A stretch of DNA of 64,000 nucleotides, from positions 37,298-101,297 of the forward strand of contig CAZKJG010000009.1 in assembly GCA_964553045.1 (NCBI GenBank), read 5' to 3'. The notes under the pieces were generated by a model that was not told where the DNA came from, ran no database searches, and was given only the letters and a program-made list of their open reading frames with translations. A program made the translations under genes and the position numbers. Below, piece by piece: positions 16,939 through 26,004 of the stretch. This DNA comes from JAWLEP01 sp964553045. Its GTDB lineage: Bacteria > Fermentibacterota > Fermentibacteria > Fermentibacterales > JCC-6. Within the stretch, counting starts at the first letter, position 1. Each line of letters begins with the position of its first letter.

Positions 16939-18395
16939 CGCCCCGGGACCGGGCTGCGGGACCCATGATACCGCAGCTCTACCACCTCACCTGGAAGAGG
17001 GCCCTGACCATCCTGCTTGTCGCATGCGTCTTCCTCCTGATGCGCATGTGGATGCTTCCGACGCTCTGGATCAGGTTCGCGCTGGGGGCCCTCGGCATAT
17101 CGGCCTTCGTTCTGACTTTGCCCAGGTCCCGGGTGATGGTTCTGCTGGCGCCGATAGTGTTTACCGCCACATCCACCTTCACCTTCGATTGGGGGTCTTT
17201 TTACCCTTCGGCGCCCAAGATCATAATGGCCGGGATTCTGGTGTTCTACATCCTCGAAAAGGTCGTCTGGAACGAGTCCCCGCCCCTTCGAACGCCGCAG
17301 ATGAAGCTGCTCGGGCTGTTCGTGCTGACGCTGGCGGTCAGCTGCGTCACGTCCATCCACCTCATCGGCCAGCACCCGCTCAACGCAGTGCGGGAGGCCC
17401 TCACCTACATCACGTTCGCTCCGCTGATGATCATGGTGGCCGATCTTTTCTCGACGCGAAGGAGCCTTGCCGCGATGACGGCGGTGCTGATCGCCGTATA
17501 CTTCGCCGCCGCCCTGGTGGGCGTCCTCGAGTACAACACGGCGACCACTTTCTATCGAACGGACATGGGCATAGGCTACGTCTTCAGTACCAGGGTAGCC
17601 TCGATCATGGGCAACCCCAACGTCTTCGCCGGCTACCTCGAGCTCACCACGCCCCTGGCGCTCGCCCTGGCGATCTACCACCGAAGAACGTGGGTACGCG
17701 TTTCCGCCCTGGCGATCACGATAGCAGGGGTCCTCAGCACCCTGTACACCTTCTCCAGGGGCGGACTGATCTCCCTGGTCATCGGCTGCGGTATCGTGCT
17801 CTTCTACCGATTCCGCCGCAGAATCTGGGTACCGGTCACCGTGCTGATCGTATTCGTGCTGTTCCTGGGGGCCACTGCGGGAATATTCGAACGCCAGGTA
17901 AACTTCTTCACCAACCCCACCGAGACCATCACACAGCCGACGCTACTGCACCGCTACTTCAGCTACCGCAGCGTCTTCCGGGAGTTCACCGAGAGCCCGC
18001 TGCTGGGGGAGGGATGGGGGGCAAGACCGTTCTTCTGGGGACGCACCCGGCTGTACAGCTTCTGGGAGATACGGCACACCGTCAGCCATGTCCAGATAGA
18101 CAAGTTCGGAGGGCTCAACAGCTTCTACCTCACCTTCCTGGTGAAGGCGGGCCTGGTGGGCGCCATGGCGCTGCTGATCCTGCTGCTCATGGTGGCGACT
18201 ACCTGCCTGCGGGCCATTCGACATGCCGATCCGATCTGGGGCATCGGCATAGCCGGAGGAATGGTGGCCTTCCTGGGGCATCAGACCATGGACAACTTCC
18301 TCCAATGGCACTTCGTGGCGCCCTTCTTCTGGATTCACCTCGGGCTGGCTACCGCAGCGGCGAGAGTGGGCTCCCATCGAAAAGGCGGGGCCTGA
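16935..18395 (+). CDS. O-antigen ligase / polymerase family membrane protein (Wzy_C)
   Basis: 486 residues with about ten to twelve hydrophobic segments. The long periplasmic loop between about residues 310 and 395 and the flanking motifs (TFSRGG at about 272; LGEGWG and NSFYLTFLVKAGLVG later) are typical of the WaaL/Wzy ligase superfamily, which joins or polymerises undecaprenyl-linked glycans on the periplasmic side. Ligase and polymerase cannot be told apart by sequence alone. The ATG at 16935 overlaps the sulfotransferase stop. It is the last plus-strand gene before convergent murJ. Confidence 0.85.
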   Translation: MTPRDRAAGPMIPQLYHLTWKRALTILLVACVFLLMRMWMLPTLWIRFALGALGISAFVLTLPRSRVMVLLAPIVFTATSTFTFDWGSFYPSAPKIIMAGILVFYILEKVVWNESPPLRTPQMKLLGLFVLTLAVSCVTSIHLIGQHPLNAVREALTYITFAPLMIMVADLFSTRRSLAAMTAVLIAVYFAAALVGVLEYNTATTFYRTDMGIGYVFSTRVASIMGNPNVFAGYLELTTPLALALAIYHRRTWVRVSALAITIAGVLSTLYTFSRGGLISLVIGCGIVLFYRFRRRIWVPVTVLIVFVLFLGATAGIFERQVNFFTNPTETITQPTLLHRYFSYRSVFREFTESPLLGEGWGARPFFWGRTRLYSFWEIRHTVSHVQIDKFGGLNSFYLTFLVKAGLVGAMALLILLLMVATTCLRAIRHADPIWGIGIAGGMVAFLGHQTMDNFLQWHFVAPFFWIHLGLATAAARVGSHRKGGA

Positions 18396-18408
18396 GCGGG
18401 CTCCATCC

Positions 18409-19989
18409 TCAGCCGGAGAGAGCGGATCTGGCCTTGCCGGCCAGGGCCCTCACCTGCATCGAGCCGGTTGCGAATGCCGAGGCCAGGAAGCCGGCGAGGG
18501 CCAGGACCACCGCCGCGGTTACCCTGGCCGCCACGACGAGGAGGCCGGCGTCCAGGTCGAATGGCCAGAGCCACTCCAGCCCCAGCACGACTCCCAACAT
18601 CACTCCGCCCGCCAGGAGCAGGCGAAGGTGCTCCACCACGGTGCGCCGCGCCCCCAGGGGGCCGACCTTCCTTCGAAAGCTGAAGAAGAGGAAGACCGTC
18701 TTCGCCGAGGAGGAAAGGGTGGTGGCAAGGGCCAGGCCGCCGATCCCCAGCGGCCCCACCAGTATGAAGTTCAGCAGCACGTTGCAGATCATGGCCCACA
18801 CCCCGATGAGAACGGGCGTAAAGGTGTCCTTGAGAGCGTAGAAGCCCCGGGACACAACTGCTCCGGCGCCGAACTGCGCCAGCCACGGGGCGTAGAAAGC
18901 CAGTGCGTAGCCCACCAGCCTGGAGTCCGAGACAGTGAAGCTGCCCCGGCGGAACAGCGCCACGACTATGGGGGCCGCCAGCGCTGTCATCATTATGGCC
19001 ATGGGAAGAGTTATGAAGGTCGACCAGCGCACATGGGCCAGAACCGTGCGCTTCAGCTCATCCATCGCCCTCTCGGCGGCCTTTTTCGACAGCCTCACAT
19101 CGGCCAGGACTATCAGTGGCGCTATGAGAATCGAATGGGCGATCATCTTTATGCGGTCTGCATACTCCAGGGCGGTCACGGAGCTGGACTCCAGGAAGGA
19201 GGCCAGGATCTTGTCGAAGATGGGGCCCATGAAGCCCACCAGGGAGCCCATGGTGACCGGAGCCGCCATTCGCAGCAGGGTGGCGAAGCTCCTGTCCCTG
19301 GGGTCGATGGCCAGGCGCGGCCAGTTGCCCCCCCGGGACACCAGCAGGAGCAATACGGGGAAGACCGACAGCGGCCCGGCCAGAGCGGCCAGGGGAAGGG
19401 CATAGATGCCGAAGGGACCGTGACCCAGCAGCACCGTGAGAAGCGTTACGACCACCGAGCAGATGCGCAGGCCCGAGACCACGGGGTAGCGGTGCCTGTA
19501 CAGCAGAAGGGCGTCCAGCGTTCCGTTGACCGCCGCCAGCAGTATGACCGGTACCAGTACTCTCAGCATGCCGGCGGCGAGAGCGCTGGGCTCCGGGCCG
19601 AGGCCCGGGCCGGCAACCCCTATCAGATCCCGGCTGAAGAGAAGCAGAACTGCGGCCACCAGGCTGCCGCTTACGCCAGTCCAGGTCAGGACCCGGCCGA
19701 GCAGACGGTCTGCCGCCTCCCGGCCCCTGTTGGTGATTACGTCGGAGTAGACGGGCAGAAACGTGGAGTTGAAGCTGTGGGCTATTATCTGTCGCATGAG
19801 AGTTGGAAAGACCATGGCCACGGCGAAGGCGTCCGTCTTCCAGCTCATGCCGAAGACGTCGGCCACCAGGGCCTGTCGGATGTATGTGAGTACCGCGATT
19901 ACGACGTTGCCGGAGGAGAGCAGGGAGTAGCCGCTGCCGTATCCCTTGCCGAAGAATCCCCTTGCCAGAGCCCGGAAAAGACCTTTCAA
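18409..19989 (-). CDS. murJ: MurJ/MviN family lipid flippase
   Basis: 526 residues with about 14 membrane segments. Family signatures are visible: the N-terminal SSGNVVIAVLTYIRQALVAD helix, TDAFAVAMVFPTLMRQ, and FNSTFLPVY, which matches the MurJ FVPVF-like segment. MurJ flips the peptidoglycan precursor lipid II; paralogues in polysaccharide clusters may flip other undecaprenyl-linked units, so its placement beside the ligase and glycosyltransferases leaves the substrate open. Convergent with the ligase gene (13-base gap). A possible terminator lies 82 bases upstream of its start, at the end of the preceding minus-strand gene. Confidence 0.85.
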   Translation of the reverse strand: MKGLFRALARGFFGKGYGSGYSLLSSGNVVIAVLTYIRQALVADVFGMSWKTDAFAVAMVFPTLMRQIIAHSFNSTFLPVYSDVITNRGREAADRLLGRVLTWTGVSGSLVAAVLLLFSRDLIGVAGPGLGPEPSALAAGMLRVLVPVILLAAVNGTLDALLLYRHRYPVVSGLRICSVVVTLLTVLLGHGPFGIYALPLAALAGPLSVFPVLLLLVSRGGNWPRLAIDPRDRSFATLLRMAAPVTMGSLVGFMGPIFDKILASFLESSSVTALEYADRIKMIAHSILIAPLIVLADVRLSKKAAERAMDELKRTVLAHVRWSTFITLPMAIMMTALAAPIVVALFRRGSFTVSDSRLVGYALAFYAPWLAQFGAGAVVSRGFYALKDTFTPVLIGVWAMICNVLLNFILVGPLGIGGLALATTLSSSAKTVFLFFSFRRKVGPLGARRTVVEHLRLLLAGGVMLGVVLGLEWLWPFDLDAGLLVVAARVTAAVVLALAGFLASAFATGSMQVRALAGKARSALSG

Positions 19990-20069
19990 CTCGCCCTCCC
20001 CGCCCGATTCGCCAAGGCGGCCGACGCATCCCCCATCCGCCCATGGAAAGCGGAGGGATGACTATGCCA

Positions 20070-20087
20070 ACCGCCCTTTCGGGCGGT
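20070..20087 (-). terminator. Hairpin after glycosyltransferase gene, possible terminator
   Basis: ACCGCCC (20070-20076) and GGGCGGT (20081-20087) form seven perfect pairs around a GAAA tetraloop on the minus strand, starting inside the stop codon of the glycosyltransferase gene at 20087. Only a weak T run follows, so strength is uncertain. Confidence 0.45.
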
Positions 20088-21190
20088 CAACGGCGGGCCC
20101 GGCGACAGGATTCCATCACCGCGGAAGCGGTTCCGATCCATGACAGGGACGCCACCCTCTCCAGTCCGCGGCGTGAAAGATCATCCCTCAGCCTCCGGTG
20201 GAGGCCCAGCTCGAGAAGCGCCTCGGCCAGATCCTCCACTCTGTTGGGGTCGGCCAGCATCGCTGCCCCGCCGGCGGCCTCCGGCAGAGAGGAGATCGAG
20301 GAGGTCAGTACCGGCGTGCCGCAGGCCATGGCCTCCACAACGGGAAGCCCGAATCCCTCGTAAAGCGCCGGGTAGGCCAGAAGGTCCGCCATCGTGAGGA
20401 GCGCGGGCAGGTCGCTGTCATCGACAAAGCCGGTCAGATGGATCCTGCCCAGCAGGCTCTCGTCCTTCAGCACCCGCTCCAGCTCGGACCTCCTCCAGCC
20501 CGAGCCTCCGGCCAGAACCAGGTCCTGCTTCAGTCTGTGGGCCACCGAGGCGTAGGCCCGGACGAGCCGCGGGAGGTTCTTTCGGGGCTCGAGAGTGCCG
20601 AGGAAGAGAATGTAGCGGTCGGGCAGATTCAGGCGGCGGCGGACCCGGCGCAGCTCGGCGGGGTCAGTTGTCGGGCGAATGTCCGGCGCCGGCGGCGGGA
20701 GTACGTCCAGCTTCTCCTCCGCCTTGGGAAAGCGGTCGGTTATCTCTCGGCCGGTAAAGCCGGATATGGCCATGAGCCTCCGGGCCCGTCGCACGTAGAG
20801 GGGCATCAGGGCGTCCCTGGAGATGACGTGCCAGGAGTGCATCCTGCGCAGCAGCAGCCCGGAGAGGTCGTAGACCACGAGCGCAGAGGGAACAGTCGAC
20901 AGCAGGGGAAGCCGGTGGAAGGCGCCCAGGAAGACATCGATTCCGTCCCTGCGCATCCTGGCGGGCAGGCCCAGTTGGAACCACAGCGCGAACCTGGGCA
21001 GGGGAAGAGTGACCACTGCCTCCTCGAAGGGCCCCGAAGGGACACGGTCCGAGGGAAGCGCCCGGTTGGTGTAGAGCACAAATGAATGGCCCGCTTCCAG
21101 GCCCGCCAGGCCGCCCAGAAGGCTCTCCAGGTAGCTGGAGATTCCGGACTTCCTCATGTACAGCGGAGACGCGTCGATACCCAGCCGCAT
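20087..21190 (-). CDS. Glycosyltransferase, GT4 family
   Basis: 367 residues with the GT-B two-domain fold. The C-terminal nucleotide-sugar site is recognisable: FLGTLEPRKNLPRLVRAY, then GFGLPVVEAMACGTPVLTS, where E in the EX7E-like region contacts the sugar nucleotide. The N-terminus (MRLGIDASPLYM) is typical of GT4 mannosyl/rhamnosyl-type enzymes, but donor and acceptor cannot be read from sequence. The ATG at 21190 has SD AGGGGG at 5 bases; the longer in-frame start at 21250 lacks one. Divergent from the plus-strand glycosyltransferase at 21345. Confidence 0.85.
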   Translation of the reverse strand: MRLGIDASPLYMRKSGISSYLESLLGGLAGLEAGHSFVLYTNRALPSDRVPSGPFEEAVVTLPLPRFALWFQLGLPARMRRDGIDVFLGAFHRLPLLSTVPSALVVYDLSGLLLRRMHSWHVISRDALMPLYVRRARRLMAISGFTGREITDRFPKAEEKLDVLPPPAPDIRPTTDPAELRRVRRRLNLPDRYILFLGTLEPRKNLPRLVRAYASVAHRLKQDLVLAGGSGWRRSELERVLKDESLLGRIHLTGFVDDSDLPALLTMADLLAYPALYEGFGLPVVEAMACGTPVLTSSISSLPEAAGGAAMLADPNRVEDLAEALLELGLHRRLRDDLSRRGLERVASLSWIGTASAVMESCRRARR

Positions 21191-21300
21191 ACAGACCCCC
21201 TGTCCGCGTGGAGGGAGGGGAGTATGCCACCGCTCCGTCCCGGGGGTCAACCGGAGCGGAGGCCCGCGCCCAGCGGTTAGACTTGCCGCCCGAACCTGCT

Positions 21301-21306
21301 TATCTT
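21301..21306 (+). promoter_or_regulatory. Candidate -10 box
   Basis: TATCTT lies 39 bases before the TTG start of the next gene. The sequence around it (CTTATCTTGCCGCCTGCGG) closely resembles that before the paralogous gene at 24735 (CTTATCTTCTGCCTGCGG). The -35 is unclear; TTAGAC at 21277 with an 18-base spacer is the best fit. Confidence 0.4.
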
Positions 21307-21344
21307 GCCGCCTGCGGCCGGCCGGCCGCAGGGAAGGGGGACAG

Positions 21345-22502
21345 TTGAGGGCAGCCTTCTACAGCTACCTTCCCACCGGCGGAGCGATTCGCGTCGCCGG
21401 CCATCAGCTCTACCATCTCAGGGACCGTTTTCAGTGGCGCGCCCATCTGCCCGAGGGCGGCGAGAGGCCCATGCCCGACTCCGGCGTTCCCGTCCGCCGC
21501 TACCGGTTTCCGGAGGGCCGCCGGCTGCACGGCTTCCAGCGGCTGCTGGCCCCGCTGCTGCTGTGGCGAAAGGCCCTGGCCTACGACAGGCTCTGCCTGC
21601 GCATCGCCGGGGAGGTCGAGTCCGGGGGCGCGCGGGTACTGCTGGCCCATACCTCGCTCATCGTCTCCTCGCCGCCCCTGCTGTCCATGGCCACCGTTCC
21701 CACGGTCTACTACTGCCACGAGTACCCGCGGTACATCTACGAGCCGGGGCTACACAAGACCGGAAGCGCCCTTACGGACCTCCTGATACTGCCCCTGCTG
21801 CGCAGGGAGAGGAGGGTGGACCGGAGGGCCGCCCGCGACGCGACGGTGCTGGCCACCAACTCCGGCTACATGGCCCGGAGACTCTCGTCCGTCTACGGAA
21901 GGGAAGCGGTACCGGTTCCGCCGGGAGTGGACACCGAGGTCTTCACGCCCGGGGGCTGCAGGGGCCGATTCGTGCTGACGGTCGGGGCCCTCTCCCCCTA
22001 CAAGCGTCACCACCTGGTAGTGGAGGCGGTGGGAACGCTGCCTGCCGGGGAGAGGCCCCCTGTGGTGGCGGTCGGGGACCGGGGCAGCGGCGGCTATGCG
22101 GAAGGCCTTCTCCGGCTGGCCGGGAGGTGCGGCGTCGACCTGAAGGTGATGCGGGGCGTATCCGACGAGAGGCTTCTGGAGCTCTACAGGAGCGCCGCGG
22201 TGGTGGCCTGCCCCCAGAAGGACGAGCCGTACGGGCTTGTGCCCCTGGAGGCAATGGCCTGCGGAACGCCCGTGGTGGCCGTTAACCAGGGCGGTTTTCG
22301 GGAGAACGTCGTAGACGGCGAGTGCGGGCTGCTGGTGGAGGTCTCCGCCGGAGCCATGGCCGAGGGCCTGCGCAAGCTGCTTCTGAACCCGGACCTGACC
22401 GGCGCCATGGGCGAAGCCGGCAGGGAGTTCGTGGTCCGTCGCCGCTCCAGCCGGGTGGAGGCTGGCAGGGTGGCCGAGCTCATGGAGGCCGCGGCGGACT
22501 GA
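21345..22502 (+). CDS. Glycosyltransferase, GT4 family (paralogue A)
   Basis: 385 residues. The N-terminal motif YSYLPTGGAIRVAGHQL and C-terminal EPYGLVPLEAMACGTPVVAV mark a GT4-type GT-B enzyme. It is clearly paralogous to the product of 24735-25895, sharing LPxGGxIRVA, a PTVYYCHEYPRYIYEPGL-type segment, NSGYMARRLSSVYG and EPYGLVPLEAMAC. The start chosen is TTG 21345 (MRAAFYSYL...), which aligns with the paralogue's ATG and has a purine-rich SD (GGAAGGGGG); the frame is open further upstream without support. Likely adds a sugar to an undecaprenyl-linked glycan. Confidence 0.85.
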   Translation: MRAAFYSYLPTGGAIRVAGHQLYHLRDRFQWRAHLPEGGERPMPDSGVPVRRYRFPEGRRLHGFQRLLAPLLLWRKALAYDRLCLRIAGEVESGGARVLLAHTSLIVSSPPLLSMATVPTVYYCHEYPRYIYEPGLHKTGSALTDLLILPLLRRERRVDRRAARDATVLATNSGYMARRLSSVYGREAVPVPPGVDTEVFTPGGCRGRFVLTVGALSPYKRHHLVVEAVGTLPAGERPPVVAVGDRGSGGYAEGLLRLAGRCGVDLKVMRGVSDERLLELYRSAAVVACPQKDEPYGLVPLEAMACGTPVVAVNQGGFRENVVDGECGLLVEVSAGAMAEGLRKLLLNPDLTGAMGEAGREFVVRRRSSRVEAGRVAELMEAAAD

Positions 22503-22511
22503 CCGCCGGGG

Positions 22512-23420
22512 TCAGCCCCGCCGAAGGCCTTCCGGTATTCCGCCCTCTCTGCCCCTTACTCCGTCCAGGGCCGCCCGCCACATCCAGCGGACCGGCCGGC
22601 GGTGGCCCCTCAGAGGGAAGGTGAGCGTCTTCAGGCAAGTCACCGCCAGGTAGTAGAGCGAGAAAGCCGCCATCTCCGCCGGCGAGAGCTCCTCGGCGGC
22701 GGCCAGAAAGCGGTTGCGGTGGGTGAAGTAGATGGAGAAGGGAGACATCACGCCGCCCGTGGTGACCGAAACATGGTGGAGGACCTCAGCCCGGGGCTGC
22801 AGCATGATCTTCATTCCCAGCCGGCTGCAGCGCAGACACATTAGGGTGTCCTCGTGGTAGATGAAGAAGCCCTCCCGGAAGCCCTCGAGCATCTCGTAGG
22901 TCCCGGAGGCCATCATCATGGCGCAGCCGCTGGCGAAGTCGGTCTCCACCGGCCTGTCGGGAAGGCTGTCGCGGTCTGGGTAGACGCGCTGGTCGAAGAT
23001 CATCCGCAGCCTTCTGAAGCTGCCCCCCGCCCCCCAGACCAGGTCGGGCCGCGTCGCGTAGAACACCGCAGGCGCCGCTATGCCGACGTCGGAGCGGTTC
23101 TTCAGAAGGTCCACCAGAATCCCCAGGGTGTCGGGGGACACCGTGGTGTCGTTGTTCAGCACGAATGTCCAGGGGATCTCATCGCTGTCGAAGAGCGAGA
23201 AGGCCCTGTTGTTCCCTTCGGCGAAGCCCAGGTTCCGCTTCGACCGCAGCAGCCGCAGGTTCGAGTACTCCTGCACCCAGCCGGGAACAGGCGCTCGTGA
23301 TCCGTTGTCCACCAGCATGGGATGCACGGAGACCCCGCGGGAGGCCATCAGTGAATCCAGACACTGCCTGGTGAGCTCCCACTGGTCGAGGTTCACGAGA
23401 AGGACCGCTATTCTGTCCAA
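22512..23420 (-). CDS. Glycosyltransferase, GT2 family
   Basis: About 302 residues with a GT-A fold: N-terminal IAVLLVNLDQWELT, the KRNLGFAEGNNRAF segment and the metal-binding FVLNNDT. The acceptor region carries ETDFASGCAMMMA and GFFIYHEDTLMCLR. This is the rhamnosyltransferase-like GT2 type; donor unknown. The start chosen is TTG 23420, which has SD GGAGGT at 7 bases and places the first beta strand at the N-terminus; ATG 23438 with a weaker GGAG is the alternative. It follows the glycosyltransferase at 23454 on the same strand and is convergent with paralogue A. Confidence 0.8.
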   Translation of the reverse strand: MDRIAVLLVNLDQWELTRQCLDSLMASRGVSVHPMLVDNGSRAPVPGWVQEYSNLRLLRSKRNLGFAEGNNRAFSLFDSDEIPWTFVLNNDTTVSPDTLGILVDLLKNRSDVGIAAPAVFYATRPDLVWGAGGSFRRLRMIFDQRVYPDRDSLPDRPVETDFASGCAMMMASGTYEMLEGFREGFFIYHEDTLMCLRCSRLGMKIMLQPRAEVLHHVSVTTGGVMSPFSIYFTHRNRFLAAAEELSPAEMAAFSLYYLAVTCLKTLTFPLRGHRRPVRWMWRAALDGVRGREGGIPEGLRRG

Positions 23421-23453
23421 GAGCCTACCTCCGGGCATGCGACTCCGGCCGTA

Positions 23454-24590
23454 TCATGCAAGGCCGGAGTACACCCCCTCCATGCGCCTGATGAAGGCGT
23501 CCATCGAGAAGTCCGAAGCCACCCGCCGGCTGGCGCTGCGCCCCATTCGCCTTCTCCACGCTTCGTCGTCCAGGAGTCTCAATATGGCGTCGGAAAGGGC
23601 TCTCGCCTCCCCCGGCGGCACCAGAATTCCGGTCTCCCCGTCCACCACGGTCTCGGCAACTCCCCCCTCCTCGAAGGCGACCACGGGCACCCCCAGCGCT
23701 CCCGCCTCGATCACGGTCCGGCCGAAGGGCTCGGGACGCTCCGAGCAGCTGACTACGATGTCCATGTCCGACATCACCGCAAACGGGTTCGCGCAGAAGC
23801 CGAGGTACCGTACAGCATCGGATATGCCCCAGCTTCGGCACAGGCCCACCAGCTCCTCCATCAGGGAGTCCTCACCCCGGCCGACCACGGCGAATCGGAC
23901 GTCTTCGCGCTGCTCCAGCACACGGCGGGCGGCCTCCAGGAAATACCTGTGTCCCTTCCAGGGCACGATCTGGGCGAAGATCCCCACCCATCTCACAGAT
24001 TCATCAAGGTCTGAGCTTCCGGCGGAGGCCAGCTTCCGCAGGTGCGCCGGGTCTGCTCCGTTGGGCACCGGACACACCTTCTCCGGACCCAAGCCGTAGT
24101 TCTTCAGGATGAAGCGGCGAAGGAACTCGGAGTTGGCGACCACCATGTCCGTGCCCCGGGCCAGCAACCGCATGATGCGCACCGGAGCGAACTGGTCGTG
24201 AACCGACCAGACCAGCTTCGCCGAAGACCGTCGCGCGGCCAGACGCCCCACCAGCTGCGCCGGCACGGAATTGGTGTGGATCAGGTCTATCCCCTCGGCG
24301 GCCGTGAAGCGCGCGATTCGAAAGGCCGAGGTGGCGATCTCGCCGAGGCTGGAGGCGGTCCTCTCGTCCTTCACGTCCGGAATGCGGTAGGGGAGCACGC
24401 GCACGATTTCCCCGACCCGGTCCAGGAAGGAGTCAACGATGGGTCTGTTCATGAAGAGGTCGTAGCGGGAGCGGTCGAGGTTCCGTATGAGGTCGGCCAG
24501 GTAGAGCTGGGAGCCGCTCACCCTGTCCAGATGGTCCAGATACAGGATCCTGAAGCCGGCCACTTCCCTGAGCGCATCCTTCCCACGCAC
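23454..24590 (-). CDS. Glycosyltransferase, GT4 family
   Basis: 378 residues. Recognised by the donor-domain signatures IFAQIVPWKGHRYFLEA and PEPFGRTVIEAGALGVPVVAF, with the N-terminal domain containing DLIHTNSVPAQLVGRLAA. The start is GTG at 24590; its SD is poor, and no better in-frame start is visible before the first beta strand (FRILYLDH). Divergent from paralogue B at 24735 across a 144-base gap. Likely an assembly enzyme of the local surface glycan. Confidence 0.8.
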   Translation of the reverse strand: MRGKDALREVAGFRILYLDHLDRVSGSQLYLADLIRNLDRSRYDLFMNRPIVDSFLDRVGEIVRVLPYRIPDVKDERTASSLGEIATSAFRIARFTAAEGIDLIHTNSVPAQLVGRLAARRSSAKLVWSVHDQFAPVRIMRLLARGTDMVVANSEFLRRFILKNYGLGPEKVCPVPNGADPAHLRKLASAGSSDLDESVRWVGIFAQIVPWKGHRYFLEAARRVLEQREDVRFAVVGRGEDSLMEELVGLCRSWGISDAVRYLGFCANPFAVMSDMDIVVSCSERPEPFGRTVIEAGALGVPVVAFEEGGVAETVVDGETGILVPPGEARALSDAILRLLDDEAWRRRMGRSASRRVASDFSMDAFIRRMEGVYSGLA

Positions 24591-24682
24591 CGAACCATCC
24601 GAACGCGCCGCCCCGGCGCGCCAGTAGAGTGTCCCATATGCTCCCTGCCGTCAAGTGACAGCCGAAGCCGCCCGGTTCGAGC

Positions 24683-24710
24683 TTGCCTCGCCGCCGGTCC
24701 GCCTTATCTT
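24683..24710 (+). promoter_or_regulatory. Promoter of glycosyltransferase paralogue B
   Basis: TTGCCT (24683-24688), a 16-base spacer, then TATCTT (24705-24710). The ATG follows 25 bases later with SD GGGAGGGG. Same form as the promoter at 54957-54984. Confidence 0.65.
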
Positions 24711-24734
24711 CTGCCTGCGGACCGGGAGGGGAAT

Positions 24735-25895
24735 ATGCGGAGCGCGGCGATCTTCCATCACCTGCCCAGCGGCGGAGGGATACGCGTGGCATCCCAGATG
24801 CTTGGGGCCATGGCCGGGGACTACCGGTGGAGCGTTCACTGCCCGCAGGGCTCGCCGGACCCCGGCCTCGGCCTCTCCGAGGGGCTGGTGGAGTATCCCT
24901 TTCCGCAGTCCAGACGGCTCTCCGGCCTGCGAAGGCTGGCCGCACCGGCGTCGCTGGTGGAAAGGCTGCTCGCTTTCCGCCGCGTCTGCCGAAGGGCGGC
25001 GGATACGATGTCGAATACCTCCCACCGCGCTCTGGTGCACAACTCGATGGTCCTGGCCGCCCCTCCCGTCCTCGAGCACCTGTCGGTACCCTCTCTGTAC
25101 TACTGCTTCGAGTATCCCAGGCACATCTACGAGCCCGGGCTCGTCCGACGGGCGTCCAGTCCCGCGGCCAGACTTCTGCTGCTCCCCCTCAGGCGGCTGG
25201 AGAGGAGCTTCGACAGGAGGTCTGCCCTGGCCGCATCCGGCGTGGCTACCCTGTCCGGCTACATGGCCCGAAGGATCGGGGAGATATACGGGCTCGAGGC
25301 CGAGATCGTGCGGCCGGGCGTGAATGGCCGGGACCTTACGCCGGGCAGGGCGCCCCCTGAAGACTACGTCCTCTCGGTGGGCGCGCTCTGGCCCTTCAAG
25401 GGGCACGATCTGGCCCTTGCGGCGCTGGCGCAGCTGCCCCGCCGACATCGTCCCGCCCTTCGCATCGTGGGGGACCGGGCGCTTCCCGGCTACTGCCGGC
25501 AACTGCAGAGGAAAGCGGCCGGGGTGGAGGTGGAGCTGCGGATCGACCTGCGCATCCCCGAGGACAGGCTGCGGGAGGCCTACCGAAGGGCTCTGGCCGT
25601 TGTGTGCTGCCAGGCGCGGGAGCCCTACGGGCTGGTGCCCCTGGAGGCCATGGCGTGCGCCAGACCCGTCGTGGCGGTGGCGGAAGGCGGATTCCTCGAC
25701 AACGTCGTCCACGGGCGTACGGGCCTGCTCTCGCAGCGGCGTCCCGAAGAGGTCGCCCGCCACCTGGAGTCGGTTATCTCCGACTCCGGGCTGGCCAGGC
25801 GACTGGGAGAGGCGGGAAGGAGCTTCGTCCTGTCCCGGCGCACCGTTGAGAGAGCGGCCGGGAGACTATCCTCGCTGATGGCCGATACGGTCTGA
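24735..25895 (+). CDS. Glycosyltransferase, GT4 family (paralogue B)
   Basis: 386 residues, paralogous along its whole length to the product of 21345-22502 (shared LPSGGGIRVAS, SLYYCFEYPRHIYEPGL, LSGYMARRIGEIYG, EPYGLVPLEAMACARPVVAV). The two copies are about 3.4 kb apart, with two minus-strand glycosyltransferases between them, which fits an old duplication with divergence to different acceptor or donor specificity. The ATG at 24735 has SD GGGAGGGG; a longer frame open from 24042 runs through the divergent gene and is rejected. Confidence 0.85.
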   Translation: MRSAAIFHHLPSGGGIRVASQMLGAMAGDYRWSVHCPQGSPDPGLGLSEGLVEYPFPQSRRLSGLRRLAAPASLVERLLAFRRVCRRAADTMSNTSHRALVHNSMVLAAPPVLEHLSVPSLYYCFEYPRHIYEPGLVRRASSPAARLLLLPLRRLERSFDRRSALAASGVATLSGYMARRIGEIYGLEAEIVRPGVNGRDLTPGRAPPEDYVLSVGALWPFKGHDLALAALAQLPRRHRPALRIVGDRALPGYCRQLQRKAAGVEVELRIDLRIPEDRLREAYRRALAVVCCQAREPYGLVPLEAMACARPVVAVAEGGFLDNVVHGRTGLLSQRRPEEVARHLESVISDSGLARRLGEAGRSFVLSRRTVERAAGRLSSLMADTV

Positions 25896-25905
25896 CCGCC
25901 TCGAC

Positions 25906-25934
25906 TGTACAGCCGCCGCAGCCGGGGCTATCTT
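25906..25934 (+). promoter_or_regulatory. Promoter of epimerase gene
   Basis: TGTACA (25906-25911), a 17-base spacer and TATCTT (25929-25934), about 70 bases before the epimerase start codon. Confidence 0.5.
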
Positions 25935-26004
25935 CACCGACTGTACGCGCTCGGCAAGGACGACAGCCGCGGCCGCTCGGCCGGGGCACGGAAGGGGCAT
26001 ACCC

